64,000 bases of DNA from JALYUS01 sp038231255 (lineage in GTDB: Bacteria > Chloroflexota > Chloroflexia > Thermomicrobiales > JALYUS01): positions 7,315 to 71,314 of the forward strand of contig JBBRLR010000013.1 of the NCBI GenBank assembly GCA_038231255.1, given 5' to 3'. Made by a program: the position numbers and the translations under genes. The notes below the pieces were generated by a model, which did not search any database, was not told the DNA's origin, and worked only from the letters and a program-made list of their open reading frames with translations. Positions 31,737 through 40,324 of the stretch are shown here, piece after piece; position 1 is the stretch's first letter; every line of letters starts with the position of its first letter.

Positions 31737-33854
31737 ATGACCTTTCCGACCGATGTGTACACGCCGTTCGGCTACCTACAGAGCCAGGATCACCGCGCAC
31801 ATTCGTGGGACGACGCTACCGGCGGCATGATCCGCACGAGCGAGCGTTTCCTCGGCATGGGCTGGGCATACGTCCACCCCCGCCGCGCCGTTTTCTTGTG
31901 CGCTGGGCTGGAACTCGACGGGACCACACTCCATTCCCGCGCCGACTGGGCGGCGTACGGCCTCCATGCTACGCACCATTCCAGCCAACTGATGACCTTC
32001 CGCGCCGCGCCGCCCGGTTGCACCGCGACGCTGACCTATTTCCGGTTGCGCAGTGGCGTCCTCGCCGCGCACGCGATCCTCCACGCCGAGGCAGCGATCA
32101 CCGGGCGGTGGGGCTGGCTGCTCGATGCCGATCGCGTACATGGCCACTGGAAAGTGATGAACGACCACGCCCTGCTGAGCGGTGGGGAGCCGCATACGTT
32201 GCTCCTCCGCCACCCGTCCCTATCGCGCCTCCAGCGTCGCCCGCGCCCCGGCACGTGGGAGGCGGTCGCACTCCAGCCCGGCGAAATCTGGGAAGAGTGG
32301 GCGCTGCTCGCGAACAGCGTCGCGCCGACCGACCCGCGCCCGTGGTGGCGGCCCGTCGCCGCTGTCGAGGAACAGAAGCGACGCGCCGACGACGCCTTCT
32401 GGGGCCACTGCCCCCGGCTGACGGGCGACTGGCCGGAGCATTGGCGGCGCGGCTGGGTCTACGACATGGAGACAACGCGCCTGCTTGTTCAGCCGCCGGG
32501 CGGCATCTTCGGCGGCGAATGGCCGACATGGATGGTCGCGTGGCCCCGCGCCGTCCTCGCCGAGGGCGTACTCGACCTCGACCGCCTGGGACTCGCGGAG
32601 CCACTGCGCGCGCAGGACGCCCTGCTGACGCTGTTGCAGGACACGCCCGGCGATCAGATACCGTGCGTTTTCCGGGGCGGCGAGCCGAACATGATCGCGG
32701 CAGACGGCGCGGTCTGCGGCACCTCCCCGGCGTGGTGCCTCCCCTTCCTCCACATCGCACGCCTGCTCCGCCGCCAGCCCGACCCCGGCCGGATCTCACT
32801 GATCGCCCCTTTGCTCACCCGTTACCTGCGCTGGTGGCTGACCGAGCGGACGGATAACGCGGGCTGGCTTTCCTACCACTGCACCTGGGAATCCGGCGAG
32901 GACGACAACCCACGCCTCGACCCGAACGGCACCGGCGACGGACTGATCCAGGGCCGTACCCGCCCCGTCGAGCTGCAGGCGGCGATGTCCCTTTCCGCCG
33001 CTATCTTACGGGATATGTTTCGGCAGGTCGGTAAATCGGGCGAGGCGACGCGCTGGGATGCCGTGGCGCGTGATTACGCCGCGCGGGCGCAGCAACTGTG
33101 GGACGGCACGACGGGCCGCTTCCGCGACTGGGATGTCCGCACGGGCCGCTTCATCGAGGGGTCGAGCACGTACTGGGAGACCGACCCGAACCGCTTCTCG
33201 CCGCTCTCGCTCCTGCCCGCGCTGCTCGACCTGCCGGAGGAGCAACGCGCGGCGCTCCGGCGCGAACTGGAGCACTACGACACCGCGCCGTGGCGCTGGT
33301 GGCCGTCGTGGAGCGGCACGCTCGGCGAGGTGGCGGCGGCGCTCGGCAGCGACGCGTGGGCGGCGCAGTTCGTCGCCAAGATCGTGGATCGCGTCTACCG
33401 CGAGAATGACCGCCGCACGCAAGCGCCCGACGAACGCCCGATGCCCGGCGGCGCGCGCGAATACTGGCCCGAACCATTGGGAAAATTCACCGGCAACGAC
33501 GCCTACGGCTGGGGCGCGGAGACCTTGCCGCTCCTCATGCGCCACATCGTCGGCTTCCGTGAGGACGACGCGAGCTGGCGCGGCATCCAGTTCACCCTCG
33601 CCCCCGGCCTGCCGGAGGAGTGGCGCGGCACCTTCACGCTCGCCGACATCCAGTACCGCGCCGTCGCCCTCGATCTCACCTACACCGTCGCCGACGACGG
33701 CACAATGACCGCCCAGATCGTCTCCCGCCCGCCCCTCCCCTACCGCGTCGCCACAGCGGATGCGAGGGTGATTCTCGATGTTCCGGCGAACTCGCCGTTG
33801 GCATTCTCCGTCCGCAGCGGTGAGCGATACGCCGTCACTCTCGGCGCAAAATGA
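31737..33854 (+). CDS. (alpha/alpha)6-barrel glycoside hydrolase, GH63/GH15-like
   Basis: 705 residues. The N-terminal beta-sandwich-like half (about 1-230) precedes a helical barrel with the hallmark YHCTWESGEDDNPR (the WESGxDnSPR signature of GH63/MGH-type enzymes, with a catalytic acid), PVELQAAMSLSAAILRDM, and the late EYWPEPLGKFTGNDAYGWGAE motif bearing the second acidic residue. Such enzymes remove alpha-linked glucose or mannosylglycerate/glucosylglycerate-type units; substrate is not certain. No signal peptide, so cytoplasmic. A GH57 gene faces it at 34321-36600, suggesting alpha-glucan or compatible-solute metabolism. Confidence 0.72.
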   Translation: MTFPTDVYTPFGYLQSQDHRAHSWDDATGGMIRTSERFLGMGWAYVHPRRAVFLCAGLELDGTTLHSRADWAAYGLHATHHSSQLMTFRAAPPGCTATLTYFRLRSGVLAAHAILHAEAAITGRWGWLLDADRVHGHWKVMNDHALLSGGEPHTLLLRHPSLSRLQRRPRPGTWEAVALQPGEIWEEWALLANSVAPTDPRPWWRPVAAVEEQKRRADDAFWGHCPRLTGDWPEHWRRGWVYDMETTRLLVQPPGGIFGGEWPTWMVAWPRAVLAEGVLDLDRLGLAEPLRAQDALLTLLQDTPGDQIPCVFRGGEPNMIAADGAVCGTSPAWCLPFLHIARLLRRQPDPGRISLIAPLLTRYLRWWLTERTDNAGWLSYHCTWESGEDDNPRLDPNGTGDGLIQGRTRPVELQAAMSLSAAILRDMFRQVGKSGEATRWDAVARDYAARAQQLWDGTTGRFRDWDVRTGRFIEGSSTYWETDPNRFSPLSLLPALLDLPEEQRAALRRELEHYDTAPWRWWPSWSGTLGEVAAALGSDAWAAQFVAKIVDRVYRENDRRTQAPDERPMPGGAREYWPEPLGKFTGNDAYGWGAETLPLLMRHIVGFREDDASWRGIQFTLAPGLPEEWRGTFTLADIQYRAVALDLTYTVADDGTMTAQIVSRPPLPYRVATADARVILDVPANSPLAFSVRSGERYAVTLGAK

Positions 33855-33895
33855 TAATGCTCTTACCAATGTGAGAAAAATGCGCTAATCTCGCG

Positions 33896-34249
33896 TTGCT
33901 TCATTCGGTGAGACAAGCTTGGGTACGTACTCAGCAAAACTGGGTATCCGAAGCCACCGCACCCGAGAAAGTCTATCATCCGTATCGGCGTGCCATGCTT
34001 TTGTGGTTCGCCTTCGCCGCGATATGGATGTCTTTCTGGCTTTGGCTGATTGATCGTCTTCCATCACTCAGCAGTTGTGAACCGCACACCATTCAAAATT
34101 ACGCGATGAGCGGCCTATCCTTCGGACTCGCTATGAGTACATGGACTTGGGCGACGCAAACTCTATCCGTTAACTCGGGCGGTCTCGTGTGTCGTTCAGC
34201 ACGCGCCGTGGCTGTTCACAGATGCAACAGCGACTGGATGGCGTGCTGA
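33896..34249 (+). CDS. Possible small membrane protein, weakly supported
   Basis: An open frame from a TTG with no evident ribosome site. It encodes two hydrophobic segments (about 33-52 MLLWFAFAAIWMSFWLWLID and 70-88) and a Cys-containing C-terminus. Base composition is lower in GC than its neighbours. It may be a real 117-residue membrane protein, a decayed fragment or chance. The 466-base gap between the two glycosidase genes otherwise holds only a short palindrome at 34275-34310. Confidence 0.3.
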   Translation: MLHSVRQAWVRTQQNWVSEATAPEKVYHPYRRAMLLWFAFAAIWMSFWLWLIDRLPSLSSCEPHTIQNYAMSGLSFGLAMSTWTWATQTLSVNSGGLVCRSARAVAVHRCNSDWMAC

Positions 34250-34274
34250 CATCGGACACCTCACGCTGATCGGC

Positions 34275-34310
34275 CTCGGAGGGCGGTTCGCGAACCGCCC
34301 CTACGAACGG
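34275..34310. repeat. GGGCGGTTCGCGAACCGCCC palindrome
   Basis: A perfect inverted repeat centred on TCGCGA, followed by CTACGAACGG. It belongs to the same family as 2147-2170, 38474-38500 and the pair at 52640-52736. Confidence 0.7.
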
Positions 34311-34320
34311 TCTTTCCTCA

Positions 34321-36600
34321 CTATTCATTGCTTGGTTGCGCGACGCCTGCGGTCCAGTAGACGCTGCCTTCCCAAGTCTGTTCGGGGTCGAGGGTGAGCG
34401 GCCAGCGGGCGACGAGGCTGGTGCCCTGGTAGACGCGCTCGAAGCCGCCCTCGGAGTTGGAGACGGTTTCGATAGGCAGTTTCCAGAGTTCAGCGGGCGG
34501 GCTGAGCATCAGCGACAGGTCCACATCGAGCCAGGTATTGCCGAGGTGGAGTTCGGCGGCTTCCGGCCACGTTTCGGGCGTGTCGTGGTGGGCGGTCAGG
34601 GCGGCATGGTCCGGCAGCCAGGTGTAGCACTGATCGTTGTGCCCGCCACCTTGCAGGTTGATATTCCACTCCGAGCCGAAGACGAGCGTCACGGGCCACG
34701 GGCCGCGGTTCGTGACGCGGTAATGGCAGGTGAAAGCCGCGCCAATCGTCTGCACCATATACGTCTTCTCGATCGTCAGGGGCGATGTGCCGCCATCCGG
34801 CCAGGCGATCTGACCATCCCGCCGGAGCGTAAATTTCCAGGTGGGGGCTTGCGCGTCCCCGGCGGGGGCGAAGGAGGCGGTCGCGGCGTCAATTGGGTCG
34901 AGCGTCCAAGCGCCGCGCGCGAAGTCGCCCTGCTCGGTGTATCGCCCGAAGCGGAAGTCGTCCGGCCCGACCTCGGCGTCCAGCAGATGCTCGATGCCAC
35001 CGCCCCGGTCGTAGGTGTCGTAGGCGAGGTAGTCCTCCAGCCCCGCCTCGCGGAAGCGGACGACGCCATGGATGTTCGCCGGTTCGTTCTCGCTTTCGGC
35101 CTGCGCGTTGTCGTCGCCGGCGGTCACCCCGGCGTCGGATGACGGTTCCGCGTGGGCGGGCGCCCTCTGGGCAGGATAGGCTTCCGCCGCGTGCGCGCGC
35201 ACCGTCGCGTGGTAAGACTCCGGGCGACGAGCGAGGGTGTCGAGGGCATTGACGGCGACACGGCGGATGTCCCACTGCTGGAGCATACCACCCTCGGCGG
35301 GGTCAATAAGCAGGTTCTGGTGCTGCCCGGTCAGGAGCAGTTCGGGCGCGCCGTCCGCGTCGAGGTCGCGCACCTCGTGCCGGAACCAGTCCGTTTCGTG
35401 CGGATGCAGGATCTCGTCGGCAGCATTCTCGGCAAGCAGGAGGCGGTGCGTCGTTTCGGCACGCATATGGTTCATGTAGATACCGCCGAAGACGCCGTGC
35501 CAGTAGACGTCGTTGTTCTGCCCTCGGTAGAGTTCGAGCAGCCCGCCATCTCCTTCGCCGCCCGCCGCCCGCGCCGCGTGGACCTTCGCGTGCGTGCGGA
35601 GCATCCGCTTGTGGAGGCGGTTGATTTCGGGGTATTTCGTCATAAAGGAGCGCCAGAAGCCGCCGCGCATCCACCGCGCGACCTCGGGCCGTTCCGCCTC
35701 CATGTCGTGCCGCACCGCCTCGAACTGCGCAGCAGCAGCAGCGGGCAGTACCCACTCGCTCATCTCGACGTACGACGCGGTCGGTAGGTAGATACGGCCG
35801 AGCGCGGGGTAATTCCGGCGATACTCGCCGAGCGGCATCGTCAGGAGCCAGTCATGGTTTTCTTCCAGCGCACTGAAGAGCCGATCCATATAACCGCGCG
35901 CCCAGACATGCTCGTAGGTGCTCGGCCACGCGCCGAACTTCTCGCCGTCGTCGCCCATCACGGCAATCGGTGGGTGACCTTCCGGCGCGTTCTCCGCCAG
36001 CCCACGCAGAAAGGCAATCGTCTCCTCGACGGAGCGCCACGGTACGGTATAGCGCAGCGAATAGAGCGAGGGGAAAACGCCGATCGGCCGCCCGTCGTCC
36101 TCGGTCAGGTAGTAGCCGTAGAGATCGTCTGGGCCGACGCCGGAGGCGAGCAAGTGCGTGTCGTCCACAATCGTCCACTGCATCCCGGCGTCCACGAGCG
36201 AATGCGGCAGCCCCGGTTCCCAGACCCGCTCCGCCAGCCACATACCGGTCGGCGTCGTGCCAAAGGTCTGTTGGACGGCATCGGTGAGGGCACGTACCTG
36301 GCCGACACGATCCGCCTCCGGCAGCACGGCGAGCACCGGCTCGTAGAAGCCGCCCCCGACGACCTCCACCTGCCCCCGCTCGGCGAGCGCGCGGATGCGA
36401 TCGAGCAGATCCGGGTGGGTCAAGCGCAACCAGTCGAGGAGCGAGCCGGTGTAGTGCAGGCCGACGCGCACGCCCGGATGCCGTTCGAGCGCGGCGACCA
36501 TCGGCTCGTACGCCTTCTCGTAATGCTCCTCGTTGACCCAGCCGAAGTTGCCGATTGGCTGGTGGTTGTGGAAAACAAGTCCAAGCACGACCTGACCCAT
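34321..36600 (-). CDS. Glycoside hydrolase family 57 (alpha-amylase / 4-alpha-glucanotransferase-like)
   Basis: 759 residues. The GH57 barrel is marked by HNHQP (11-15), GMWLAERVWEP (119-129) with the nucleophile Glu124, and VMGDDGEKFGAWP with the acid Asp at about 217-218. After about residue 380 come the extra beta-domains of the DUF1925/DUF1926 type found in family 57 glucanotransferases, including QWDIRRVAVN and EWNINLQGGGHNDQCYTW. It probably disproportionates or hydrolyses alpha-1,4-glucans in the cytoplasm; no signal peptide. GAGGAG precedes the ATG. A Glu/Ala-rich insert around 505-535 (SDAGVTAGDDNAQ) is a flexible linker. Confidence 0.88.
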   Translation of the reverse strand: MGQVVLGLVFHNHQPIGNFGWVNEEHYEKAYEPMVAALERHPGVRVGLHYTGSLLDWLRLTHPDLLDRIRALAERGQVEVVGGGFYEPVLAVLPEADRVGQVRALTDAVQQTFGTTPTGMWLAERVWEPGLPHSLVDAGMQWTIVDDTHLLASGVGPDDLYGYYLTEDDGRPIGVFPSLYSLRYTVPWRSVEETIAFLRGLAENAPEGHPPIAVMGDDGEKFGAWPSTYEHVWARGYMDRLFSALEENHDWLLTMPLGEYRRNYPALGRIYLPTASYVEMSEWVLPAAAAAQFEAVRHDMEAERPEVARWMRGGFWRSFMTKYPEINRLHKRMLRTHAKVHAARAAGGEGDGGLLELYRGQNNDVYWHGVFGGIYMNHMRAETTHRLLLAENAADEILHPHETDWFRHEVRDLDADGAPELLLTGQHQNLLIDPAEGGMLQQWDIRRVAVNALDTLARRPESYHATVRAHAAEAYPAQRAPAHAEPSSDAGVTAGDDNAQAESENEPANIHGVVRFREAGLEDYLAYDTYDRGGGIEHLLDAEVGPDDFRFGRYTEQGDFARGAWTLDPIDAATASFAPAGDAQAPTWKFTLRRDGQIAWPDGGTSPLTIEKTYMVQTIGAAFTCHYRVTNRGPWPVTLVFGSEWNINLQGGGHNDQCYTWLPDHAALTAHHDTPETWPEAAELHLGNTWLDVDLSLMLSPPAELWKLPIETVSNSEGGFERVYQGTSLVARWPLTLDPEQTWEGSVYWTAGVAQPSNE

Positions 36601-36764
36601 ATCTGCTCCTCGCGAGATTCGCGCGACGATGATCCGCTGACATCACCCGATGCCGTCTCAGACCCACCGCGCATCCACCGTGCCACGACACGCTCAAGTA
36701 TCGGCGCGCCGCCGATAGTTGAAGACCCGCCCTACCCGATTACCGGCAGGAGTAAGTCGTTCGT

Positions 36765-36851
36765 GTTCATCAGCCTGCGTCCCCGGTAGTCCCTGACCCG
36801 GTAGCGTGGGCTTCAGCCTACGACGGACGCAGGCTGATGAACACGCTACCA
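36765..36851. repeat. CAGCCTGCGTCC / GGACGCAGGCTG inverted repeat
   Basis: TTCATCAGCCTGCGTCC and GTAGCGTGGGCTTCAGCCTAC are answered by GGACGCAGGCTGATGAAC and CACGCTACC. The wording is shared with 43285-43345. It lies between the GH57 gene and the CoA cluster. Confidence 0.65.
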
Positions 36852-36852
36852 T

Positions 36853-37785
36853 TTACCCACTCCGGGAAGCAACCAACGCGCTTTTCTGGATGATGGCGCG
36901 GGCGACGCGGAGGGAAGCGGCGTCCACCATCTTGCCGTCCACGGTGATCGCGCCCTTGCCCGCGCCCATCGCTTCCTCATAGGCGTCGAGCACGCGTCGT
37001 GCCCACGCCACCTGCGATTCCGGCAGCGAGAAGACGCGATTCAGCGTCTCGACCTGGCTCGGGTGGATCGCCCATTTGCCGTCGAATCCCATCACTCGCC
37101 CGATCTCGCAGACCTTCTCGAACCCCGCCGCGTCGCGGAAGGGCGCGTGTGGCCCGTCAATGCACCGCTTCCCGAAGGCCCGCGCCGCGACGACGACCGT
37201 CTGCATGATCGCGTGCCAGCGGTGGCCCGGATACAGGTCATCGCTCGCGTCGAGCGCGCCGATGGAGTCCATCGGCATCTGCAAGGAGGCCGCGTAATCG
37301 CCCGGCCCATAGAGGATCGCCTCGACCCGCCGCGAGCAGGCGGCGATGGCGTTCGCATTGACGCAGCCGAGCGCCGTCTCGATCTGCACCTCGATGCCGA
37401 TCCGGTTCGCAAACCCCTTCGCCATCTCGATCTGCCGCAGCAGTGTCTCGATCACGTAGACATCCTCCGCCCGCTCCACCTTCGGCACGACGACGAAGTC
37501 CAACCGATCCCCCGCCGCCTCGACGACCTCGATCAGATCGCGGTAGGCGTACGGCGTGTCGAGCGCGTTGATGCGGTACATCCGCAGGCTGTCGCCGAAA
37601 TCGCAGTGCATCAGCGCGTGGATGACAGTGGCGCGGCTCGCCTCCTTCTCGCTCGGCGCGACGGCATCTTCAAGGTCAATACAGACCGCGTCGGCGGCAG
37701 ACGCGGCCGCCTTCTCGATCATCCGCAGGTTCGATGCGGGTGTCACCAGCACCGACCGTTCCAGTCGCGCAGCAGGATCAGACAC
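36853..37785 (-). CDS. CitE / malyl-CoA lyase-like aldolase (HpcH/HpaI family)
   Basis: 310 residues. ADAVCIDLEDAVAPSEKEASR (31-51) supplies the metal-ligand acid. RINALDT, VVVPKVERAEDV, EVQIETALG and LYGPGDYAASL follow in the order seen in malyl-CoA, citramalyl-CoA and citrate lyase beta-type enzymes that cleave (or form) a C-C bond in a CoA ester to give acetyl-CoA plus glyoxylate or pyruvate. The GTG start at 37785 has AGGGAG upstream. Last gene of the CoA-ester cluster; with a MaoC hydratase and CaiB transferase this points to citramalyl-CoA or methylmalyl-CoA cleavage. Confidence 0.82.
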   Translation of the reverse strand: MSDPAARLERSVLVTPASNLRMIEKAAASAADAVCIDLEDAVAPSEKEASRATVIHALMHCDFGDSLRMYRINALDTPYAYRDLIEVVEAAGDRLDFVVVPKVERAEDVYVIETLLRQIEMAKGFANRIGIEVQIETALGCVNANAIAACSRRVEAILYGPGDYAASLQMPMDSIGALDASDDLYPGHRWHAIMQTVVVAARAFGKRCIDGPHAPFRDAAGFEKVCEIGRVMGFDGKWAIHPSQVETLNRVFSLPESQVAWARRVLDAYEEAMGAGKGAITVDGKMVDAASLRVARAIIQKSALVASRSG

Positions 37786-37797
37786 GATACGACTCCC

Positions 37798-37890
37798 TTA
37801 ACCGCGAAGAGCACGAAGAGGGAAAAGCGGGAATAGAATTTTTCCTCCTCCTTCTCTCCTTCGTGCTCTTCGCGCCTTCGTGGTTCAATC
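37798..37890. repeat. Inverted repeat (GCGAAGAGCACGAAGAGG / CTTCGTGCTCTTCGCGCC)
   Basis: AACCGCGAAGAGCACGAAG against CCTTCGTGCTCTTCGCGCC and TTCGTGGTTCAATCC, with an A/T-rich centre. It sits inside the CoA gene cluster, between the MaoC and CitE-like genes, so it may reduce expression of the last gene. Confidence 0.7.
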
Positions 37891-38400
37891 CTCGTTCCCA
37901 TTCTCGCGCGGACCGAGGCGGGGGATGATAGGGGCTTGGCCGCGCTTGTAGACCATGATGGTGCGGTTGAAGGTGATGACGATTGTGCCCTCGTGATTGT
38001 AGCCCGTCGTCTTCACGGTGACGATGCCGACGTTCGGGCGGGACTGCGACGCGCGCAGGGAAAGCACCTCGGACTGCGAGTAGATCGTGTCGCCCTCGAA
38101 AACCGGGTTGGGCAGCCGCACCTCGTCCCAGCCGAGGTTCGCGAGCACATTCTGCGAGATGTCCGTCACGCTCTGACCGGTGACGAGCGCGAGCGTGAAG
38201 GTCGAATCCACAAGCGGCCTGCCGAACTCCGTCTGCGCCGCGTAATGGTGGTCGAAGTGGATCGGCGCGGTGTTCTGCGTCAGCAGCGTGAACCAGATAT
38301 TGTCGGTCGTCGTCACCGTCCGCCCAAGCGGGTGCTCATAGACATCACCGACCACGAAATCCTCGAAGAACCGGCCCTGCCAACCATGCTTGACGGCCAT
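37885..38400 (-). CDS. MaoC-family acyl-CoA hydratase
   Basis: 171 residues, a single hot-dog domain. GRTVTTTDNIWFTLLTQNTAP and IHFDHHYA are typical of MaoC-type mesaconyl-CoA, itaconyl-CoA or enoyl-CoA hydratases; the D/H pair in DNIWF...HFDHH fits the catalytic dyad. PNPVFEGDTIYSQSEVLS is the conserved second strand. It would hydrate an unsaturated dicarboxyl-CoA to the substrate of the CitE-like lyase next to it. Spacing to the DUF1330 genes (about 110 bases) is filled by a repeat. Confidence 0.82.
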   Translation of the reverse strand: MAVKHGWQGRFFEDFVVGDVYEHPLGRTVTTTDNIWFTLLTQNTAPIHFDHHYAAQTEFGRPLVDSTFTLALVTGQSVTDISQNVLANLGWDEVRLPNPVFEGDTIYSQSEVLSLRASQSRPNVGIVTVKTTGYNHEGTIVITFNRTIMVYKRGQAPIIPRLGPRENGNED

Positions 38401-38402
38401 CG

Positions 38403-38500
38403 GGAAACCTCACCTCCCTGCCCCCTCTCGTACGGAGCCATTGCGATGGAGAGGGGGAGTGATACAGGGAATGTAGGGGCGCACAGCCGTGCGCCTTCTT
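38403..38500. repeat. GC-rich palindrome plus GTAGGGGCGCACAGCC palindrome
   Basis: 38403-38460: CTCCCTGCCCCCTCTCGTACG and GCGATGGAGAGGGGGAGTG. 38474-38500: GTAGGGGCGCACAGCCGTGCGCC. These are members of two repeat families side by side, inside the CoA cluster. Confidence 0.6.
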
Positions 38501-38508
38501 TCTTCGCC

Positions 38509-38799
38509 CTACGTCCCATCCACTAGAAAAAGCGTGCCGTTCGAGGTCGCTTGCCGCAGCGCCTTCGCGTCGCGGTATTCCTCGGATGCCCACCACGCTT
38601 TGGCGCGCTCCCTATTCTCGAACTCGATGATGACCAGGCGTTGCGGCAGTTGCCTGTTGCCTTCAAGCACTTCCGCATTGCCGCCGCGCGCAATGAACGT
38701 CCCGCCGTACTGCGCGACCGTCGCCGGGACCATTTTGATGTAGTCCTGATACCGTTCGGGGTCGTTGACATCTACTTGCGCAATCACATAGGCAGCCAT
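38509..38799 (-). CDS. DUF1330 family protein (copy 1)
   Basis: 96 residues, a dimeric alpha-beta ferredoxin-like fold. DVNDPERYQDYIKMVPATVAQYGGTFIARGG matches the DUF1330 signature (Dpe-Y-xxY-xxvp-xyGGrflaRGG), and WWASEEYRDAKALRQ is the family's second helix. Biochemical role is unknown. It is 35 bases downstream of a second copy, within a cluster of CoA-ester genes, suggesting a small-molecule isomerase, binding or protective role there. Confidence 0.82.
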   Translation of the reverse strand: MAAYVIAQVDVNDPERYQDYIKMVPATVAQYGGTFIARGGNAEVLEGNRQLPQRLVIIEFENRERAKAWWASEEYRDAKALRQATSNGTLFLVDGT

Positions 38800-38833
38800 C
38801 GTTTCCTCCTGACGTGAAGATTATCGGGCGACC

Positions 38834-39121
38834 TCACATCCCCTCAACGAGGATCATCTTGCCAGTGGAGGCTTGCTGTCGAATCTCCTTCGCCTCGCGG
38901 TACTCCTCGGAGTGGTACCACTCCAGCGCCCGCTCGACGCTCGGCCATGCGGTGATGACGAGGCGCTTCGGGTCCCAGTCACCTTCCAGCGTCCGCACCT
39001 GCCCGCCCCGCGCGATAAACGCGCCCCCATACTTCTCCAGCGACGCCGGCACTAACGCGCGGTACTCCTCGTAGCGGACAGGATCAGTAATCTCGATCTC
39101 GGTAATCATGTACGCGGCCAT
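38834..39121 (-). CDS. DUF1330 family protein (copy 2)
   Basis: 95 residues, about half identical to copy 1 by eye: EITDPVRYEEYRALVPASLEKYGGAFIARGG and WYHSEEYREAKEIRQQAS. The start is only 3 bases after the stop of the CaiB-type gene, so it is certainly in that operon. Tandem divergence suggests a heterodimer or two ligand specificities. Function unknown. Confidence 0.84.
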   Translation of the reverse strand: MAAYMITEIEITDPVRYEEYRALVPASLEKYGGAFIARGGQVRTLEGDWDPKRLVITAWPSVERALEWYHSEEYREAKEIRQQASTGKMILVEGM

Positions 39122-39124
39122 GGC

Positions 39125-40324
39125 TCACTCCTTCACTTCATCCCCCGAGATCACTTTTTCGGCGCGGAGGCGTACGATGTGCGCGTCATCATAGCCGAGG
39201 GACCGCAGAATCGCCTCGGTGTGCGCGCCGACGGCGGGGATCGGGTCCATGCGCGGTTCGACATCCGCCATGATGACGGGCGGTTTGAGCATTTGCAGCG
39301 CGCCGACGGGCGAGGCCACCGCCCGCCAGCGGTCGCGCGTGGCGAGTTGTGGGTGGTCGAGAAACTCCTGCACGGAGTTCAATCGTGCGTTGGCGATCCC
39401 CGCCGCTTCCAGCCGTGCCACGACCTGCACGGCGGTCAGGGCGCCGAAGACCGCGACGATCTCCGCATGCAATTCGTCCCGGTGCGCCACGCGCGCGGTG
39501 CCGGAAGCAAAGCGGCGGTCGGTGGCAATCTCTGGTCGCTGGAGGACGGCGGCACAGAAATTCGCCCACTCGCGCTCATTCTGGATGCCGAGAAAGACCG
39601 TGCCGCCATCGCCGGTCGCGAAGGGGCCGTAGGGGGCAATCGTCGCGTGGCTCGCGCCAGTGCGGGCAGGCGGGTTACCGCCGTACTTCGTGAAATACGC
39701 CGGGTAGCCCATCCACTCCGCGAGGCCGTCGAAGAGCGAGACTTCCATCGTCGTCCCTTCACCCGTCCGCCCGCGCTGGATGAGGGCGGCGAGGATGCCG
39801 GAGTAGGCGTACATCCCCCCCGCGAGGTCCGCGACGGCGATCCCCGCCTTGGCGGGCGATTCGGGTGTGCCCGTGACGGCGACGACGCCCGCCTCACACT
39901 GCACGAGCAGATCGTACGCCTTTTTGTCGCGGTACGGGCCGGAGGAGCCGTAGCCGGAAAGGTCGCAGATAATCAGGCGCGGGTACCGCGCGTGCAGCGA
40001 GTCCGCGCCGAAGCCGAGCCGCGCCGCCGCGCCGGGGGCGAGATTCTGGATGAAGACGTCCGCCGTTTCGAGCAACTGGTGGACGATTCGCTGCGCCTCG
40101 GCGTGTTTCATATCGAGCGCGAGCGATTCCTTGGAGCGATTGAGCCAGACGAAGTGCGCGCTCATCCCCCGGACGGCGGACTCGTACTGCCGGGCGAAAT
40201 CCCCCACACCGACGCGCTCGATCTTGATGACCCGCGCGCCGAGATCGGCCAACTGCCGCGTCGCGAATGGCACGGCGACGGCCTGCTCCAGCGCGACGAC
40301 GGTGATCCCCTCCAGCGGCAGCAT
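39125..40324 (-). CDS. CaiB/BaiF-type CoA transferase
   Basis: 399 residues, class III CoA transferase. PLEGITVVALEQAVAVPFATRQLADLGARVIKIE opens the family fold. The catalytic Asp lies in GIAVADLAGGMYAYSGILAAL, at about residue 168. It moves CoA between carboxylic acids through an Asp anhydride. Its ATG overlaps the acyl-CoA dehydrogenase stop as TGATG. In a cluster with MaoC and CitE-like genes the likely acceptor is itaconate, mesaconate or a similar C5 acid, as in the itaconate (Ict-Ich-Ccl) route or the mesaconyl-CoA transferase of the 3-hydroxypropionate bicycle; which one is not decided by sequence. Confidence 0.85.
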   Translation of the reverse strand: MLPLEGITVVALEQAVAVPFATRQLADLGARVIKIERVGVGDFARQYESAVRGMSAHFVWLNRSKESLALDMKHAEAQRIVHQLLETADVFIQNLAPGAAARLGFGADSLHARYPRLIICDLSGYGSSGPYRDKKAYDLLVQCEAGVVAVTGTPESPAKAGIAVADLAGGMYAYSGILAALIQRGRTGEGTTMEVSLFDGLAEWMGYPAYFTKYGGNPPARTGASHATIAPYGPFATGDGGTVFLGIQNEREWANFCAAVLQRPEIATDRRFASGTARVAHRDELHAEIVAVFGALTAVQVVARLEAAGIANARLNSVQEFLDHPQLATRDRWRAVASPVGALQMLKPPVIMADVEPRMDPIPAVGAHTEAILRSLGYDDAHIVRLRAEKVISGDEVKE